DNA of 64,000 nt. Source: Spirogloea muscicola. Its lineage: Eukaryota > Streptophyta > Zygnematophyceae > Spirogloeales > Spirogloeaceae. Each line of letters opens with the position of its first letter. The first letter of the stretch is position 1. The stretch spans positions 72,953 to 136,952 of the forward strand of contig WELB01000292.1 in NCBI GenBank assembly GCA_009602725.1, written 5' to 3'. The notes beneath the pieces are model-generated. The model searched no databases. It saw only the letters and a list, made by a program, of their open reading frames with translations, and was not told the origin of the DNA. The position numbers were made by a program, and so were the translations under genes. Of the stretch, positions 1 through 17,694 are shown in pieces.

Positions 1-1056
1 AAGTGTCCTTCCCTCGTTCCAGCGTATCTGATAGAATGCGTTGCCTCTTTTCTCCGTCATCCCATATGTTCCCGCCGGGGTTAATTCCCCTGGGTCGAGC
101 CCCTGTAGTACTCCTTTTTTGTTTCCGAGGACGTGAACATCTAACTGGGGAGGTAAGTAACGTTCCCTCCGTTTGGGAGTGCCACGGTGCCGGTAACCTT
201 ACATGATCGTATCGTATCTACCGTTTGGGAGTCCCCAAACAGGCGAATAATTTACTACACCCCGCGTAGCTAAGTACGGTCCGAAGCCCCGGGCTTCGTA
301 CCGCCGCGGCATCCTCCTCCTGTCTTACTCTCCGAGAGGCGCTGCTTCGCCCGCGCGCGGCATCATCCGGGAGTTGTCTCCATCCGCCAGGCACTGCTTC
401 ATTCGCGCTCGGCAGTGTCCGGCAGATCCGTCGTATTTCCTTGTCAGGCTCGCCGCTCCCGGGGAGGTCATCGGGGCAGCCCTCGTCACACTCTCGGGGG
501 GAGGGGTGGCAGATAGAACGCTTATCAGTAGGAAGCCGAGGCCAGACTCCTCAGTCGGACTTGTGACGCCAAGAGAGGCACAGCCCTGCTACTGCCTGCT
601 GCCGCAGCCGCCGCCACAGCTCTGCTGCTGCCGCCTGCTGCCTAGCCCGTCGCCGCAGCTCGTCGCTGCGGGCCTCGCCGGCTCTCTGTAAATACCATGG
701 CCGCGCCCCTTGCGGGGACAGCTGCTGACCCTCGTCGAGTCGCCGCCTTCCGGCAGTGCCTCAGGGTAAGACTTCCGCTGCGCTATTGTGCGAGTACGTG
801 TACGCTGTGTGCGCTGGCGTTCCACTCTGTAAGGGGGTGTCTCCAGACCACCCTATGTCCGAAAACCAAACACGAAGTTCTGACCATAACTATGTGATTG
901 GGAACAAAGACGCTAAGTGCTTTGTGCCACATCAGCATGCCTTGACTTTGAAAGCCAACTTGCACTGAATACCGTGGCGCATGGCGCCTTGTCCTTTGCA
1001 AGAAGCTTTCCTGTGCACCGCCGCTAACGGCAGGGGGTTCCATTCTGCTGTCTGCC
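1..1056. other. No gene recognised; possible remnant 5' part of a retroelement
   Basis: Only short open frames are present and none resembles a known protein. Two near-copies of a motif containing CCGTTTGGGAGT occur about 45 bases apart, near 168 and 221. Because a Ty3/gypsy reverse-transcriptase remnant starts just downstream, this stretch may be the decayed LTR/leader of the same element. I could not find a primer-binding site or a matching 3' LTR, so that is inference. Confidence 0.25.
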
Positions 1057-1660
1057 ATGCAGATGAAGCGATTGATTCACAAGAACACTGTGCAGATGAC
1101 ATTTCTTGTGATGGCGGCGTTAAGTGACGAGTCTAAGCCTGACTTGTGTGTGAATGCTGCGGATTCACATGGCGGGGTTCTTGATAAGTTGCTGGAAGAG
1201 TTTGCGGATGTGTTTCTCGACTCTCGTCGGGACGGTCTACCTCCTCACCAAGGTGTGTGTCATACAATTCCATTGGAGCCAGGCGCCAACCCGCCTTACC
1301 GTCCCATGTACCGGCTGAGCCCTCTCGAATTTAAGAAATGCAATCTCAGGTCGAGGATCTGCAGGCGAAGGGCGGCTACATTGAGCCTACTCAGTCGCCG
1401 TACGGAGCACCTCTTCATTTTGTCAAGAAGAAGGATGGCACACTACGGATGTGCATTGACTATCGGGATTTGAACAAGCTCACTATCAAGAACCGATACC
1501 CATTGCCTCGGATAGATGATTTGTTCGATTGACTCGCAGGGGCTACTGTGTTTAGCTACCTGGACCTGGAAAGCGGGTATCATCAATTCGAATCACGCCT
1601 GCGGATATTACAAGTCGGCGTTCCGTAAGACCGTAATTCGGCACCTACATTCATGCGCGT
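1057..1660 (+). pseudogene. Broken Ty3/gypsy reverse-transcriptase fragment
   Basis: The translation covers the start of a Ty3/gypsy RT domain but needs three frames. The first piece (1057-1335) holds a linker ending in PPYRPMYRLSPLE. The frame then shifts near 1335 to a piece reading [20 protein letters not shown] and ending at [10 protein letters not shown]. An in-frame TGA at 1530-1532 follows, where the family normally has Gln, then LAGATVFSYLDLESGYHQ. A further shift near 1600 leads to YYKSAFRKT. No YxDD box, RNase H or integrase is visible downstream. This is a dead 5' portion of a chromovirus-like pol gene. The family is recognised from the [15 protein letters not shown]-type motif, and the frame breaks are read directly. 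Confidence 0.88.
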
Positions 1661-4600
1661 CAGCACTTCAGCAGCCGTCAAGCTTGGTGGGGTCAGTTCA
1701 GGACAACAATTCTGCATTCAGTGGGTGTATTATTCTTAAAGAATCATAGTGCGGATACAGTCGATTGCCAATTGCAGAGGCTACTGTGCTGGCTGTGTGC
1801 AACGACGCCTTAAGCCATATGCGGCTAGACAGCACGGTGATCTAGGGGAAGTGCTTTTACAAGACGTGTAAAGTATCTGATAGCGCCATCCCTAAATGCT
1901 TGTACAGTGACTAACACTACTCCGCCCAGCAGTAGATGTACGCCGCACAAGCTCATGCGAAGCTGCAGTGGCCAATAAGCGATCACCGCCCAAAGTGACA
2001 TCGGAGAAACTTGCCATGAAATGTCATGGCAATACCAATTCGTCTATAAGGATGATGGATGTGAATTTCACAATGGCCCAATAGCATTCTGGCCTACCTA
2101 GTGCTAGTGTACCGCGCTAGTACTCAATGGCTCTCACAAGCAGCCCGTGTCGTACACGAACATCTTCACAGTAGACAGAACCTGCAAGGTCTTTGAGTAT
2201 CTGGTCTAACAACCAGCCACCAGTCATGAGAATAATATAGAAAAGTATGTCTGTACTTGCGAGCTATATATTCGAGCACTTTCGAAATGTGGGAGCGAGA
2301 TATTGACGTGGAGGTGGCCTACCGACAAGCAGGGACAGCCTCGATGGTGATCGACTTCCAACGCCTCGCCTGCAGGGTACAATGGTACATACACCACAGG
2401 GTACTCAGCCCGATATTGATCCGGCTCAGTATCTAGCAGCATATTGCAATTGGAGCTGGTGGACCTAAAGCACAAGGGATCCCGCTTTCCACATTGCATC
2501 AGCCCAAGCAGTGAACGTCGGACTGGGGCTGAAATTTGCGGACAAGCTCGTCCGACAAGTCAAGAAGTATCCTTGCATTTAGCAGCTGGAAAGCCCAGTA
2601 AGGACTTAGCAACAGGCGTTTGCCTTCTTCTTCAAACCGGCCTTCAGGCCCGTTCACCCAAGCTTGACTGGCGGAGGCGGAGGCAGCGCGGCTCGAGGAC
2701 AACTACGATACGGTAGCTTACACCAGGTATACGCCTGATCCGCCTCAAGGACGATTTTGGCCACCTCGTTGACGGTGTGACCTTGCCCGCCACCCCTGCG
2801 CTTATCACTGCCTTCTGGCTTGAGACTACTGCCAGACCTAGGGGCTTCAGAAATGAAGGCCCAGCCGTAACTACCACTGCCGCTGGAAGAAGGCTGCTGC
2901 AGATACATTACGAAATTCCAACGAAGCTTGCTCGATGAGCGGTTCAAGGTGTTCACTGGCGTAATAGGCACGGACGCCGTCCAGTTAAGCCAAGAGAACA
3001 CATGCTCAGGTAACCCGCCTTGGGTCGCTGACACTGATTGTCCAGGCCATATTGTCAGCTTCGACAGACGATCACGTTGAAGCGCCGGACGAAGTCGTAG
3101 AAGTCAGACATACTTTCTGAATGACGTCCGGCTCAATGCAAGCGTTACCTCGTATGGTGAGGAGAGAGTGAGATATCGCAAACATTCTAAACCCCCGGAT
3201 TCGATCACCACAATTATATCAGATTCTGGCGGGATCGTTGGATGTATGTGGCAGCGATTCCTTCGTTGATGCAGAGTCTGTGCACAGAGCACAGAGCAAG
3301 CCCTCACCTTCGAGAGCCAGGCGTTGGGTCAGCACGGCCCGTCTGCCCACTAATTCTCGCTGGATGGAAAAGCTGGACACATCCAGCAGCAACTTAACTG
3401 GCAATTTTCATCGTCTAAAGCTAAGACGCCGTTCGACCTACAGCCGCGGGCGAAGGACTTCTTCATCTCCTCCAAGAGCGCCACCGTGAAGGAGGACGCC
3501 GCTGGTTCCCTTTTTAGGACAACGGCCTCGGACTACAGATCAGCGATCCATGCCTTACCACCAGCAGACTCACCGATCAGGTATTTGTCAGCAGCATCGT
3601 CGTCCCTTTCTGCTATACTGGACTGGCCTGGTGTCCACGACACCGCAAGCAGTGACAACAGCATGTTAGCCCCGAAATGCAAAACCGTACAAGCCATGGA
3701 GAAAGGGTTAGCAATAGAAAATGCATCAATTTCTGGCAAAGCGGCCAGCCTTCGCCGCCCAGCGGCGTTCGATGTCACGTCCGTTCGAAAGTACAAAAAT
3801 GCAGACACAAGACTCAAATAAGGCTACATCTTTTTGCCCATGTAGCACTATACAGAGATGCAAGCGGTCACACAGGTTATCAAGAGCTGATTGTTGCAAA
3901 TGCTACAAGAAGCAATCTCTGAAAAAGAGTAGCCTTTGCTAGTAGTAGAACAATTTGGACACCTACAAGCTGCAAAGCAGTGGAATGTGACCATCATCAT
4001 CAAAAATTTCGAGACCATCCACATGCTTATTGTACCTGCAAGACTGTCGTGTTGGTGGGCAGCATAGCAACTGTGGTGATACAGTAGTAGAAATACTAAC
4101 TGACACAAGATCGTTGCGAACGCTATATCTACAGTACTTGTGTCTAGAGAAACTGCAGTGTAGCCGCCCATAGCATCGTCATCGGATGATCTTCAGAATC
4201 ATAAGCTGAAGATCGGCTCAACAAGCGGAAGAGATGGTGTTCAATAGTTTGCCCTATGCCTATACTGCTGACTGTCACCTGTTCTCTATGGACGTTGGGG
4301 GAATCGATTACAGCAAGGTCCTTGGGCAGATTACATCTCGAATATTGGCATCATCATGGAAGGGGAAAAGCATGAGTGGACATGTGGGCAGTTTGCAGAC
4401 CACACGTGGTCCGCAGGCGGACCTGCCAAGCATGACTGCCGTCTGGAAGAGTGCCACTGAACATCCGCAGAAGCTGGGGCGTGTGTCGAGGTCGAGATGG
4501 TGGTAGATTCTCCCACTTGCCCCTGACAGCTTCACAAACACATGGCAGATATTCCAAACGGAGAGCAGGTCAGTGGAGCAGATGTAATGCATCAGTGGAT

Positions 4601-5150
4601 CCAAATGTGGCAACGAGAAGGATACATACTGCTATCTCCCTGCACGTTACGTACTGATCTGCCCAGTCCAGGTCTCGAGCCAGTACTAAAGCGTGTTACG
4701 TGCAAACACCCACCTCCGAGGTGCCACTAAGGCTCTCCATCAGTTGATACATACTCTATCGCCATCAAAACATGTGGAAGCCCCGCCCCAAGGCCTTCCC
4801 TTGAAAGGCCGGGCTGACAAGGCAATTACGAGGGCAGGTTCATGCGGACCTGCCCATGGCTGCGCGCCTGCATGTTCAAATGCTTACAGGCGCGTCACAC
4901 CACGTTGCATGCGCGTCACACTGCGATGCCTGCCTGTCACACGGTCACACGCATATTCTCCGTATGACACTCACCCTCGTGTCACATTGTTTCACTTATG
5001 TGACACTGACGTCAGGTCATAATGTTTGACAGCTCAGCAAGCCGACAAAGTGACGATGCGGGATCATAACGACAAATATTTGTTCCACAAATTCAGCTGT
5101 AAGCTGAATACAAAGGTCAAGCAGTAATACATTGGTCGAGCGCCCCATAA
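1661..5150. other. Decayed sequence, no gene recognised
   Basis: This stretch follows the broken gypsy RT and is probably more of the same or other dead elements, but no integrase, gag knuckle or protease motif could be read on either strand. At 4880-5010 there is an irregular series of GTCACAC/GCGTCACAC words spaced 10-30 bases apart, a degenerate minisatellite-like patch. The longest frames (2654-3034 minus, 3486-3821 plus) match nothing I recognise and look random. Confidence 0.35.
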
Positions 5151-7233
5151 AGGTGGAATGCTGGCCTCGGAGCCCTCTGGCTATACAGGGGGGAAATTAG
5201 GAAAGCGGGGTGAGCTCTTTACCCACTTCTGGTGGGAGCACTGGTGAGGCAATAGTGGAGGGAAGCTGGAGCCATCCAGGATCACACGGAGCTTCGAGGG
5301 CGACACAGCTCAGTATAGCGAAAGTTGGTAGCTGCCGGGCAGACCTGGCCTACATATAGTAATGTACTGCATTAGGCCGTGAAATAAGACAAGGATGGAG
5401 GTGGACCCAGCAGTCCGCTTCATATCATTACCTTATTCTGTAGATATCATGATGCCAGCACTGTGCTCGGTGCTCGAACCTCGGGGCAGGGAGTACAGCA
5501 GCTTCTTAGCATATGCGGCCACGACTTAACATGTAAAACAATACTGCGCGCCCGCAGCTCTTCGATGTGCTTTGTGAAGCTGACAATGTATTGTCCACTC
5601 TTCCCACTTAGTCAGGAAGCCTTGGATTACGATCGCACCCTTGCCAGTGCGGACTTACACGGGCTCACTCTCATCTCGTGGTCGGGGGCTGTGATGGATG
5701 AGCTAGCCAAGCTCAAGGACGAGTCGCCGGCGTGTCCCAAGGCAGATGTCGGGCCCAAGGCACTTAATGGCCAAACGGAAAAAAGTGGTTGACAAAGCAT
5801 AAGGATTAGAAGGTGGAGACAAGCCTGTTTCTTCCCCAAGTGCGCTACAAGACCCGCACCTAAAACCCCGTCGAGGTCCCTGCCTCCGGCCTCATGGCAG
5901 AATAGAGCGTCCGACCACTCGCCACAAATCCTATATAGAGTGTCCACTCGTGCCGAGGGTCTAAGGCCGCCCTCTGCCGCTAGAGACGCCGACTTTTTGG
6001 GGGATTAGTTCCATATTATCAATTGGGCACTGCATGTTCTTCGAGATCAACATCCCGGACTCCCAACAACGGCCTACCAATGACGGATGACTAACAATGT
6101 TGTGCCACTCATTGGTACATTGATTCAAGTTGTGCCTGCATCGTTGGTGCGTGCCAGAATTTAAGGCTACGCCTTTGTCGCCGTCGCACGCCGTTACTAC
6201 TGGTTGCACCTTCATCGATGGTTAGGGTCGTCCGGCCGACTATTGAGGTGGCTAGCCTCCCTAAGTACCCTCCATCTATATTTCCCATGCATTTACATTC
6301 CGGACATGTGATTGCATTGCAGGGGGACTGCAAGATTGATCTTTGACATAATGCAACGTGTGTCAAAGAATCGAGTGCATCGGCTGTGAAGTCTGGGCTT
6401 GTCCAGTGTGTAGTTGCTTAGCACAGGTCTCATAAGGATGTTATCTCTAATCATATTTGGAGGATCCATCAAGGGGGTATCATATCTGGATACTCTACGC
6501 ACGGCTCGAGTAGCTTCAATTGGAGATCATACTCGCCAGCATCTGCTGCTTGTTTATCCGCACCTACCTGCTCATTGACTAAAGAGTTTGACATGCACTC
6601 CTATATGCGACAGCAACATCAAGATAATTGGGGCTTTCAGTGGTCTGCTTGCTCCAGTCTCGATAGGTTGGGTCATTGTTAGCCTTGGAAAGCAAGATCG
6701 TAAGAGAGGTAGGACTATGGTGGTAAGGTAGTAGTAAATGATATGCTGTTCGTCACTGCAGGTTAACATAATGTCGTAGTAAGCGATTTCACGGGGCAAT
6801 ACTTGAATTCCACTAAATGAAGACAGTGTTGACAGGTAGCAGGTAGCAGCCATGTCGTTGTTGGTCACTGGACCTTACATGGCATTCAGGTATACAACAA
6901 TCACCAGTAAGAGGATATATCATCAGTAAGAGGATAGATTGGACCCTAGGTTTGAAGATAGCGCCAGGAGAAAAGCTCAGAAATGCATCAAGCAGTAAGA
7001 TGTATGATGGATTCAGGTTCTTCCCTACTGGGTCTTACAATGTCATGATGGCAAGCAAGCAGCTATCAGTTAGGTCAACTGATGTTATCACGATGGTCTC
7101 ATATGCACATCCTCCCCCTATATTACAGCCAAGACATCCACACCACAACTTGCAACACAAGTGGTTCAGAGTGCTTCGATCAACCGTCGCTTCCAGGGCC
7201 GAGAAGCCGGCTTTATCATCATAATCTGACATT
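5151..7233. other. Intergenic stretch 3' of MSI1, no gene recognised
   Basis: Open frames are short and unassigned, the longest being 109 codons at 5463-5792 on the plus strand. No transposon protein, RNA gene or repeat array was recognised. The last few hundred bases must include the MSI1 3' UTR, since that gene is read right to left and its stop is at 7234-7236. Confidence 0.3.
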
Positions 7234-10512
<3,279 letters not shown>

Positions 10513-10830
10513 GGCCGTTCTTCTTCTGAACAATGTATTGGCTTGAATTGGCCTCCCTTTCAATTCATGCGCCCCGCGCGCCTTCTCTCTCTTTTCGGCC
10601 GTTTCAGACCCTGTACTTCTTCTCCTTTCAATTTCATGCGCCGCGCGCGCCCTCTCTCTCTCTCAGAAGAAAGGGGGCTCGCCCATTGAGGATAGGGGCT
10701 GGACAAGCCAGCCCAAAAAAGAATGAACAAAGAACGAGAAGGGGGCCAGAGGAAGCCAGAGGAAGCGCTAAGAAACCAAAGCACACAAAGAAAGAAAGCA
10801 GCTACAAATTATTCAGTAACAGAAGAACCC
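10513..10830. mobile_element. Non-LTR retrotransposon 3' tails (types E and C)
   Basis: Two tail pieces abut. At 10526-10590 is a type E 3' UTR end: GAACAATGTATTGGCTTG followed by the conserved CGCGCGCCTTCTCTC end. A shortened echo follows at 10622-10665. At about 10661-10829 is a reverse-oriented type C 3' UTR containing the hairpin GGGGCTGGACAAGCCAGCCC, running back to the complement of the last codons GGTTACTGA. No internal coding sequence remains. Confidence 0.8.
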
Positions 10831-10974
10831 CGGCTGACGGACACCATACGCGTCCTGTGGACCTGGTGTCCACGCCGGGAGGTGGCGCGCGGTCGACCGC
10901 TCCAACCTGGGGCTCTCTGCCCCCATTGGGAGTGCCACTTCTTCTGCCTCGCGGGCCGGCCACGCTACCTCGAA

Positions 10975-11248
10975 AGAGAGAAGGCGCGCGGGGCGCATGA
11001 ATTGAAAGAAGAAGGGCTCGCCCATTGAGAATGTGGGCTGGAACAGCCAGCCCAAAAAAGAATGAACAGAGTACAAGAAGAGGAAAAGATCGTGTATTAG
11101 AAAGAAATGTAGGCCAAATGGCCAGGTACAAAGGCAAGCACATCTAAAAATCTACATAACCTACAGCAGATTGACCCGCTCAATAACCACGGGTCAAAAC
11201 ATAAAGGTCACTACTCGATGCATGAATACTAGATGCCAGGAACGGAGC
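10975..11248 (-). mobile_element. Retrotransposon tails (E, hairpin, and type B 3' end)
   Basis: Three pieces follow one another: a reversed type E end (GAGAGAAGGCGCGCGGGGCG), a reversed hairpin tail (GGGCTGGAACAGCCAGCCC at about 11034), and from about 11090 a reversed type B 3' UTR. The last runs into the final B codons (SDLYVLTRGY on the minus strand) and is cut by the N run at 11249. Confidence 0.8.
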
Positions 11249-11288
11249 NNNNNNNNNNNNNNNNNNNNNNNNNNNNNNNNNNNNNNNN
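11249..11288. other. Assembly gap (40 N)
   Basis: Forty unknown bases lie exactly between retrotransposon sequence and exon 3 of the partial MSI1 copy. The sequence on each side does not continue across, so the true distance and even the adjacency are uncertain. Confidence 0.95.
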
Positions 11289-12937
<1,649 letters not shown>

Positions 12938-15900
12938 ATGACGACGCTGGCCGCCGCTGCGCCGCCCTCCGTCGCCGTGGCCGGCCTCGCCGCCTCCACC
13001 TCCCCCTGCCGCGCCTCTCCACACACTGCCCGTGCAGCGACGACCAGCAGCTGGCCGCGCTGCTCTGCGGCCCCCTGGCCGCCCCGCGCGCCACCCCCGA
13101 CGGCCGGCCTCTGGGCCCGCCGCTGGCGCAGCGTCACAGTCCGTGCCTGGTGGACGCAGTGGCTTCTGGAGCGCCCCGTCGACAGTGACGACGAGGAGGG
13201 CAGCTCTGAGGACGACGAGAGCGAGGGCGAGGATGAGGACGACAGTGGCAAGGCGGCGGCCGGCCGGGGGGCTCGCGAAGGTGGCCGGAGGCAGGAGCAA
13301 GCCCAGAGGGCTCGGACCAGGAGCGTGCAGGGAGAGCAGCAGGACGTGGACGACATTGACGATCTGGTAGCGGATGACAGGCGGTGGGCTGACTGGCAGC
13401 GCAGACGGGCTGCCATCGACGAGCTGCGTGAGTTCCAGGTGCTGGCTTGGACCCTCCCTCGCCTGCATGGCCTGTGCGAGCTGGCCCCACTTGGCAGCGC
13501 TGCAGTGATACGTTTATCCAGCTCCTACAACGAGTTGTGCTGGGTATCGTCCCCTAACAGGCGCCTGCCTCTACCTACAGCGGCGAGGGCTGCGGTCTTA
13601 GAGCCAAGTGCGTTGAAGCTGCGTCTTTTGAGCTGTTGTAGCTCCTCTCAGCTACTGTGATTGCATGGCTAGGCCGTCTCGGCTGGCCCTGGACTCAGTG
13701 GACTGGGCTTGAGGCCTGAGAACAAACTCGTGCCATCGTTGACAACCTGTAGCAAGTCTAGCTTACATCAGCTGTTGGAAGGCTACCATGTTGTCTCTTC
13801 TCATTCGAGAGCCAAGGTGGCTTCCACTCCAGGCGACTGGCCGGGACCCTGACGACCCCTCCTGGGAGGACTGGTTGGACGAGGGGTGGGACTCGCCGGA
13901 ACGCTACAAAGATGGTGCAATTCCCTGTCCCATCTCTCTGTCCTACCTACTGTGTCCGCTGTGCAGGCAGGCTTGCAACATCTCGAACGGGTGCTCCAGA
14001 ATCATGTTAGTGGCTTGACTGCTTCAAGTCTGGTTCTTCTGCTCCCGCAGGCCCCATCGGTGCTGCTGGATGGTATGTTCCGCAGCCAGACTGGGAGAAA
14101 GGCGGCATGCCGCGAGACACACCAAAGCTGCCGGAGCGAGGGATGAGCCGCACAGTCAAGGAGCTGCTATTGCGGATCCTTGAACCGCAGGCGGAGGTTG
14201 AGGACGACCTTACTTTTGAGGAGAAGGTTTTCCGCTACACAAGCCAGTCCACGGTATGTCAAGCTCGAACTGGTACCTGCGTTATCTGCCCTCCTCCTCT
14301 CGTTCTCGACTTTCTTGACGGGATCCTTGACTGATACTCAGTACAGGTTCAGGGTCATGTCTAGGGTGACGTGACAAGCGAGAAAAGCGACAGGAAGAGC
14401 AGGAAAAGTATGGGAGAGTAGGGCAGCCTTGGCTACCAATCAGCAGCCGTCGTCCTTTTCCACGATGGCTTGAGGGGTTAGGTTTTCAGGGTTTAGGGCT
14501 GAGGGTTTAGCCTATAACGTGCCTGTTTCCAAATACACAGCACCACCATTCCACCTTTCCACTTCTCACTCTCTGAAGAACACTCTCTTTTGCAGGCCAA
14601 GTTTGCGGCCTTGCTCGTCATCATACCCGTTCTGTCAGACATTGTGATGCATGACTACGTCCTTGTGCCTTTCTTTGAGAGGTATGTACACATCAGTTTT
14701 CTGCTGCTGTCTGCTTCAAGTCCAGTGTCAGTACCCTCAGGAACAGCAGACCCTGGTACAGGGGCAAATCTGCAGGCAGCTGGATGTATGATTCTTGCTT
14801 GTAAGCGGCAGGTGGAGCGAGACGACCCCAATGGGAGCCAAGCTGCTGGATGTGCGCGAGCGACAACGCCTGGATATGGTCCATAGGCTGAAACTGGAGC
14901 GTCAGCGGGTGCGGTTTGAAGCGGACATTGGCAAGACGCCGCCGCTGAGTGATGACGACCTCGCTGAGCACATGCATATAGAAGCGTGAGCTTTTCTGTG
15001 ACTGCCTTCTGTCAAGCTGCATGTGCAAGTCTTTGACCCTTCTTGTGGAGATGTATATTCCAGGACACCAGTTGCTTGTTGCCACTCATGCTCATGAAGG
15101 TGCGATACAGATGTTTCATTGCTGCTGCTGGGAGTATGTGTTGCAGAGTGGAGCTGCGAGAAGACATTAGACGGGAGAATCGGATCGGGTTTGCCAACAT
15201 CTGGTCGGATGCTGTGGCTTTTGTAACAGCTCTCTTGCTCGTTGTCTTCAACCCCAAGCAGGCGAGCGATCTGCCCGAAACTTTTGCAAAGGTCTCAGAT
15301 TGCGTGTCAAGGGCTTGGGGGTCACAGTTGTCATATGCTTTTGCATGCTGCACATAGCAGAGTCTTCTGCCCCATCTTCTGCCCCGTCTTCACCAAAGGG
15401 CAGGCTTGCAGCTATGCAACTCACGTGTTGCCTTTGATTGGGTCCTGCGGGTGGCCAGATTGCATTGATGCGGTTGACTGGTGATCGCATCTTCACGAAT
15501 ATCTCAGATACTGGCAAAGCATTCATCATCATTCTCTGCACAGACATTTTCCTTGGGTGCGTGAAGGCCTACTAAACACCTCAAATACTGCCTCAGCGAC
15601 TTTGCCCTATGTCTTGTGTGCTTTTATTGTCAGCAATCCGGGCCTTCCCTTTAATAACTAAGATACCCTCCTAACCCACCCCAACCCCCACTTTCATCTG
15701 GTCTCCTACTTGACATAGGCATTTTGTTATCGCTCCTTACATTGTGGATGTCATTGGTCTTGCCTACGCCACAATAAGCAGTGGTATGATACCAGTGAGC
15801 AGCTTGCTTTTCAAGTCCACCGTATCAATGCACTGTCTACAGTACACTATGCTTAAGCCACCGTGTGACCTGTGGGCTGGTACCTTTGTGCTGATGCGTG

Positions 15901-16495
15901 TAGGTATCACTCAGAGTCAGGCTGGGAAACTGTCATTGAGCTCTTTCTTGACCACTATGGGCTCCAGGCTAGTCAAGGCTCTGTATACCTCTTCATTGCT
16001 ACAGTTCCCGTTACCATTGACGCCATATTCAAGCTTTGGGTAAGAGCCGTACTCTTCAAATCTTAGCACCAGGAGGCTGTCGCTGTCTGCTCACCATGTC
16101 TGAACAGTCAGTTATGGTGATTGAGGAAGGCTTTCTGCGCCTGACAAAGACAATGTCCATGTCTGTAGTGTTGCACTGCCACCTGCTCTGCACCTCCCTG
16201 TTAAACAGATGACTAGGAAGCGTACAGTAGGGTAGTGGTCGATTATCCTCCCATGGGCTCAGTGAAGTGGATGCCTGCAGATCCTGCTGGTCCTACTGAC
16301 TGCTTCCAACAGGTGTAGCTGTCGTCCTGGTACTCTTTGCAGTACATGCCATTTGCGTCCTCCAGTATTGCGTAGCTAAGAGCTGATCATCAAATGTTCT
16401 AATACTACTAGGTGTGCTACTGCCAGGTTTTTCGCTACCTGACAAGATTGTCCCCCTCAGCTGCGGCCACCTTTCGCGAGATGAAGCGGCACTAG
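12938..16495 (+). CDS. Plastid DLDG1/CemA-like membrane protein
   Basis: The nine-exon model is 12938-13438, 13833-13914, 14051-14253, 14596-14681, 14812-14985, 15147-15261, 15459-15556, 15904-16039 and 16427-16495 (487 residues if started at 12938). All phases agree. The C-terminal half follows the plant DLDG1 family, nuclear relatives of chloroplast CemA implicated in plastid proton balance and NPQ: AKFAALLVIIPVLSDIVMHD, GAKLLDVRERQRLDMVH, ENRIGFANIWSDAVAF, FTNISDTGKAFIIILCTDIF, YHSESGWETVIELFLDHYG, and the end RLSPSAAATFREMKRH. Four hydrophobic segments are visible. The N-terminus is rich in Ala, Ser and Pro like a transit peptide, followed by an acidic stretch near residues 87-107. The frame is open upstream to 12674, so the start is uncertain. 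Intron 6 has a GC donor. Confidence 0.9.
14470..14520 (+). repeat. Degenerate TTTAGGG-like tract in an intron
   Basis: Inside intron 3 of the DLDG1-like gene the sequence GGGGTTAGG...CAGGGTTTAGGG...GAGGGTTTAG resembles plant telomere units. It is too short and degenerate to be a chromosome end. It may be an interstitial remnant from break repair. Confidence 0.5.
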
Positions 16496-17694
16496 TGTAG
16501 GAACCATGTCAATTGGGTAGAGATGCCTTGCTTGGACTTAGTGGTACATTTGCCAAGTGATGGGCACGATTACAAAGTGCACTCTTCTCCCATTTGAGGA
16601 GGTGCATAGCTTGTAGGCAGGAATTCTAGTATATTAGGATACCATTTTTAGCTGCAGAAGCTACCCTCAGGTTTTCTGGGCTGAGCGATTGCTCAGCCTG
16701 CACACAGCTCTCTTGTCACTAGCAGTGGCGCTTTTAAGGCGCAAGGTGCCGAAGGCTGGATGCTAGAGACCTGCATTGCTGAGAAGTCAGCAGTTCCAGG
16801 TTGTCATCAAACTGTGGGTACCACATCCTGCAAAAACAGGAACCTAGGTATCCACCAACCACTCTCGAGAAAGCGCTCATCCAGCCAGTCAAATCTGCTG
16901 TGAGCTTCTGAGTGCGTGCTTTTTATTAAGCTCAGAGGGAGCATTCTAAATATTCCCATTTTGTTTTCCCTAGCTTCTATATCTGCTTGTGGTGCTGATG
17001 TTGCACCTTTGGCTAGTATTTGTCCACAACTGGGGCTGCATGCATACATTCATGCAAGGACAACCTTGGAATTGGTAAGCCCTGACAGAGCTAGTAGGCA
17101 AAGTCACAGTTGACATGGTAATATTGTAGTGCAGATGAATGTCACACTAAGGTTCTGCATTTGAACACTTCATCCTTGGCGCAGCTGTAATGCGAGTGCA
17201 TGGCTCATGTCAGAGGGAGTTTGCTTTGATTTACCCTTACACTTAGGTAGTGCGTAAGGATATTGCTCTCTAGAAAGCATAACTGCACCACTGACTTACA
17301 TCAAAAAGCTCTGGGGCTTGCATTCATAGCACATATTTGCTAACACCTTGGATCAAAAGGCAGGGAGATCTCAGTTTGTCAAATCGAGCATCTTCGCAAA
17401 TACAACCTGGGCTGTGTGGTAGTCAAGTACGAGTGTCGCATCATTCTGCGACCTGATTAGCTGCAGCAGACACCACTTTGCGCTCGAATATTGCACACAA
17501 TCTTGACGGCTTGAATATCTGCAGTGAAACAGGAGAGGGCAGTACTTAGCTTCCTTTGTATCTTTGACAACACAGAGAAGTCCTGATGAGCATATTGGGG
17601 ATTACTGACCAGGCGTCCTCCTCAGACTCAATCGTATGGAGGAACCAGATGAGCATAAGAAATCTTGCAGACTACCAGCTGAGATCCAACAAAT
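16496..17694. other. Intergenic region, no gene recognised
   Basis: This contains the 3' UTR of the DLDG1-like gene and AT-richer sequence. A minus-strand frame at 16807-17049 contains RFDWLDERFLESGWWIPRF, which looks protein-like but has no partner exon I can justify. No repeats of the retrotransposon superfamily occur here, unlike the other intergenic stretches. Confidence 0.3.

Noticed and set aside
1530-1532. In-frame TGA in the gypsy RT as recoded codon
   Set aside because: Two frameshifts nearby show that the copy is simply dead.
6100-6360. Possible copia-type protease (IDSSCA...)
   Set aside because: The match is a single short word without the rest of the domain and the frame stops soon after. 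It is too weak to report as a gene.
10661-10710. Strong GC hairpins followed by A/T-rich runs as bacterial-type terminators
   Set aside because: The genes are spliced eukaryotic genes and the hairpins belong to retrotransposon 3' UTRs.
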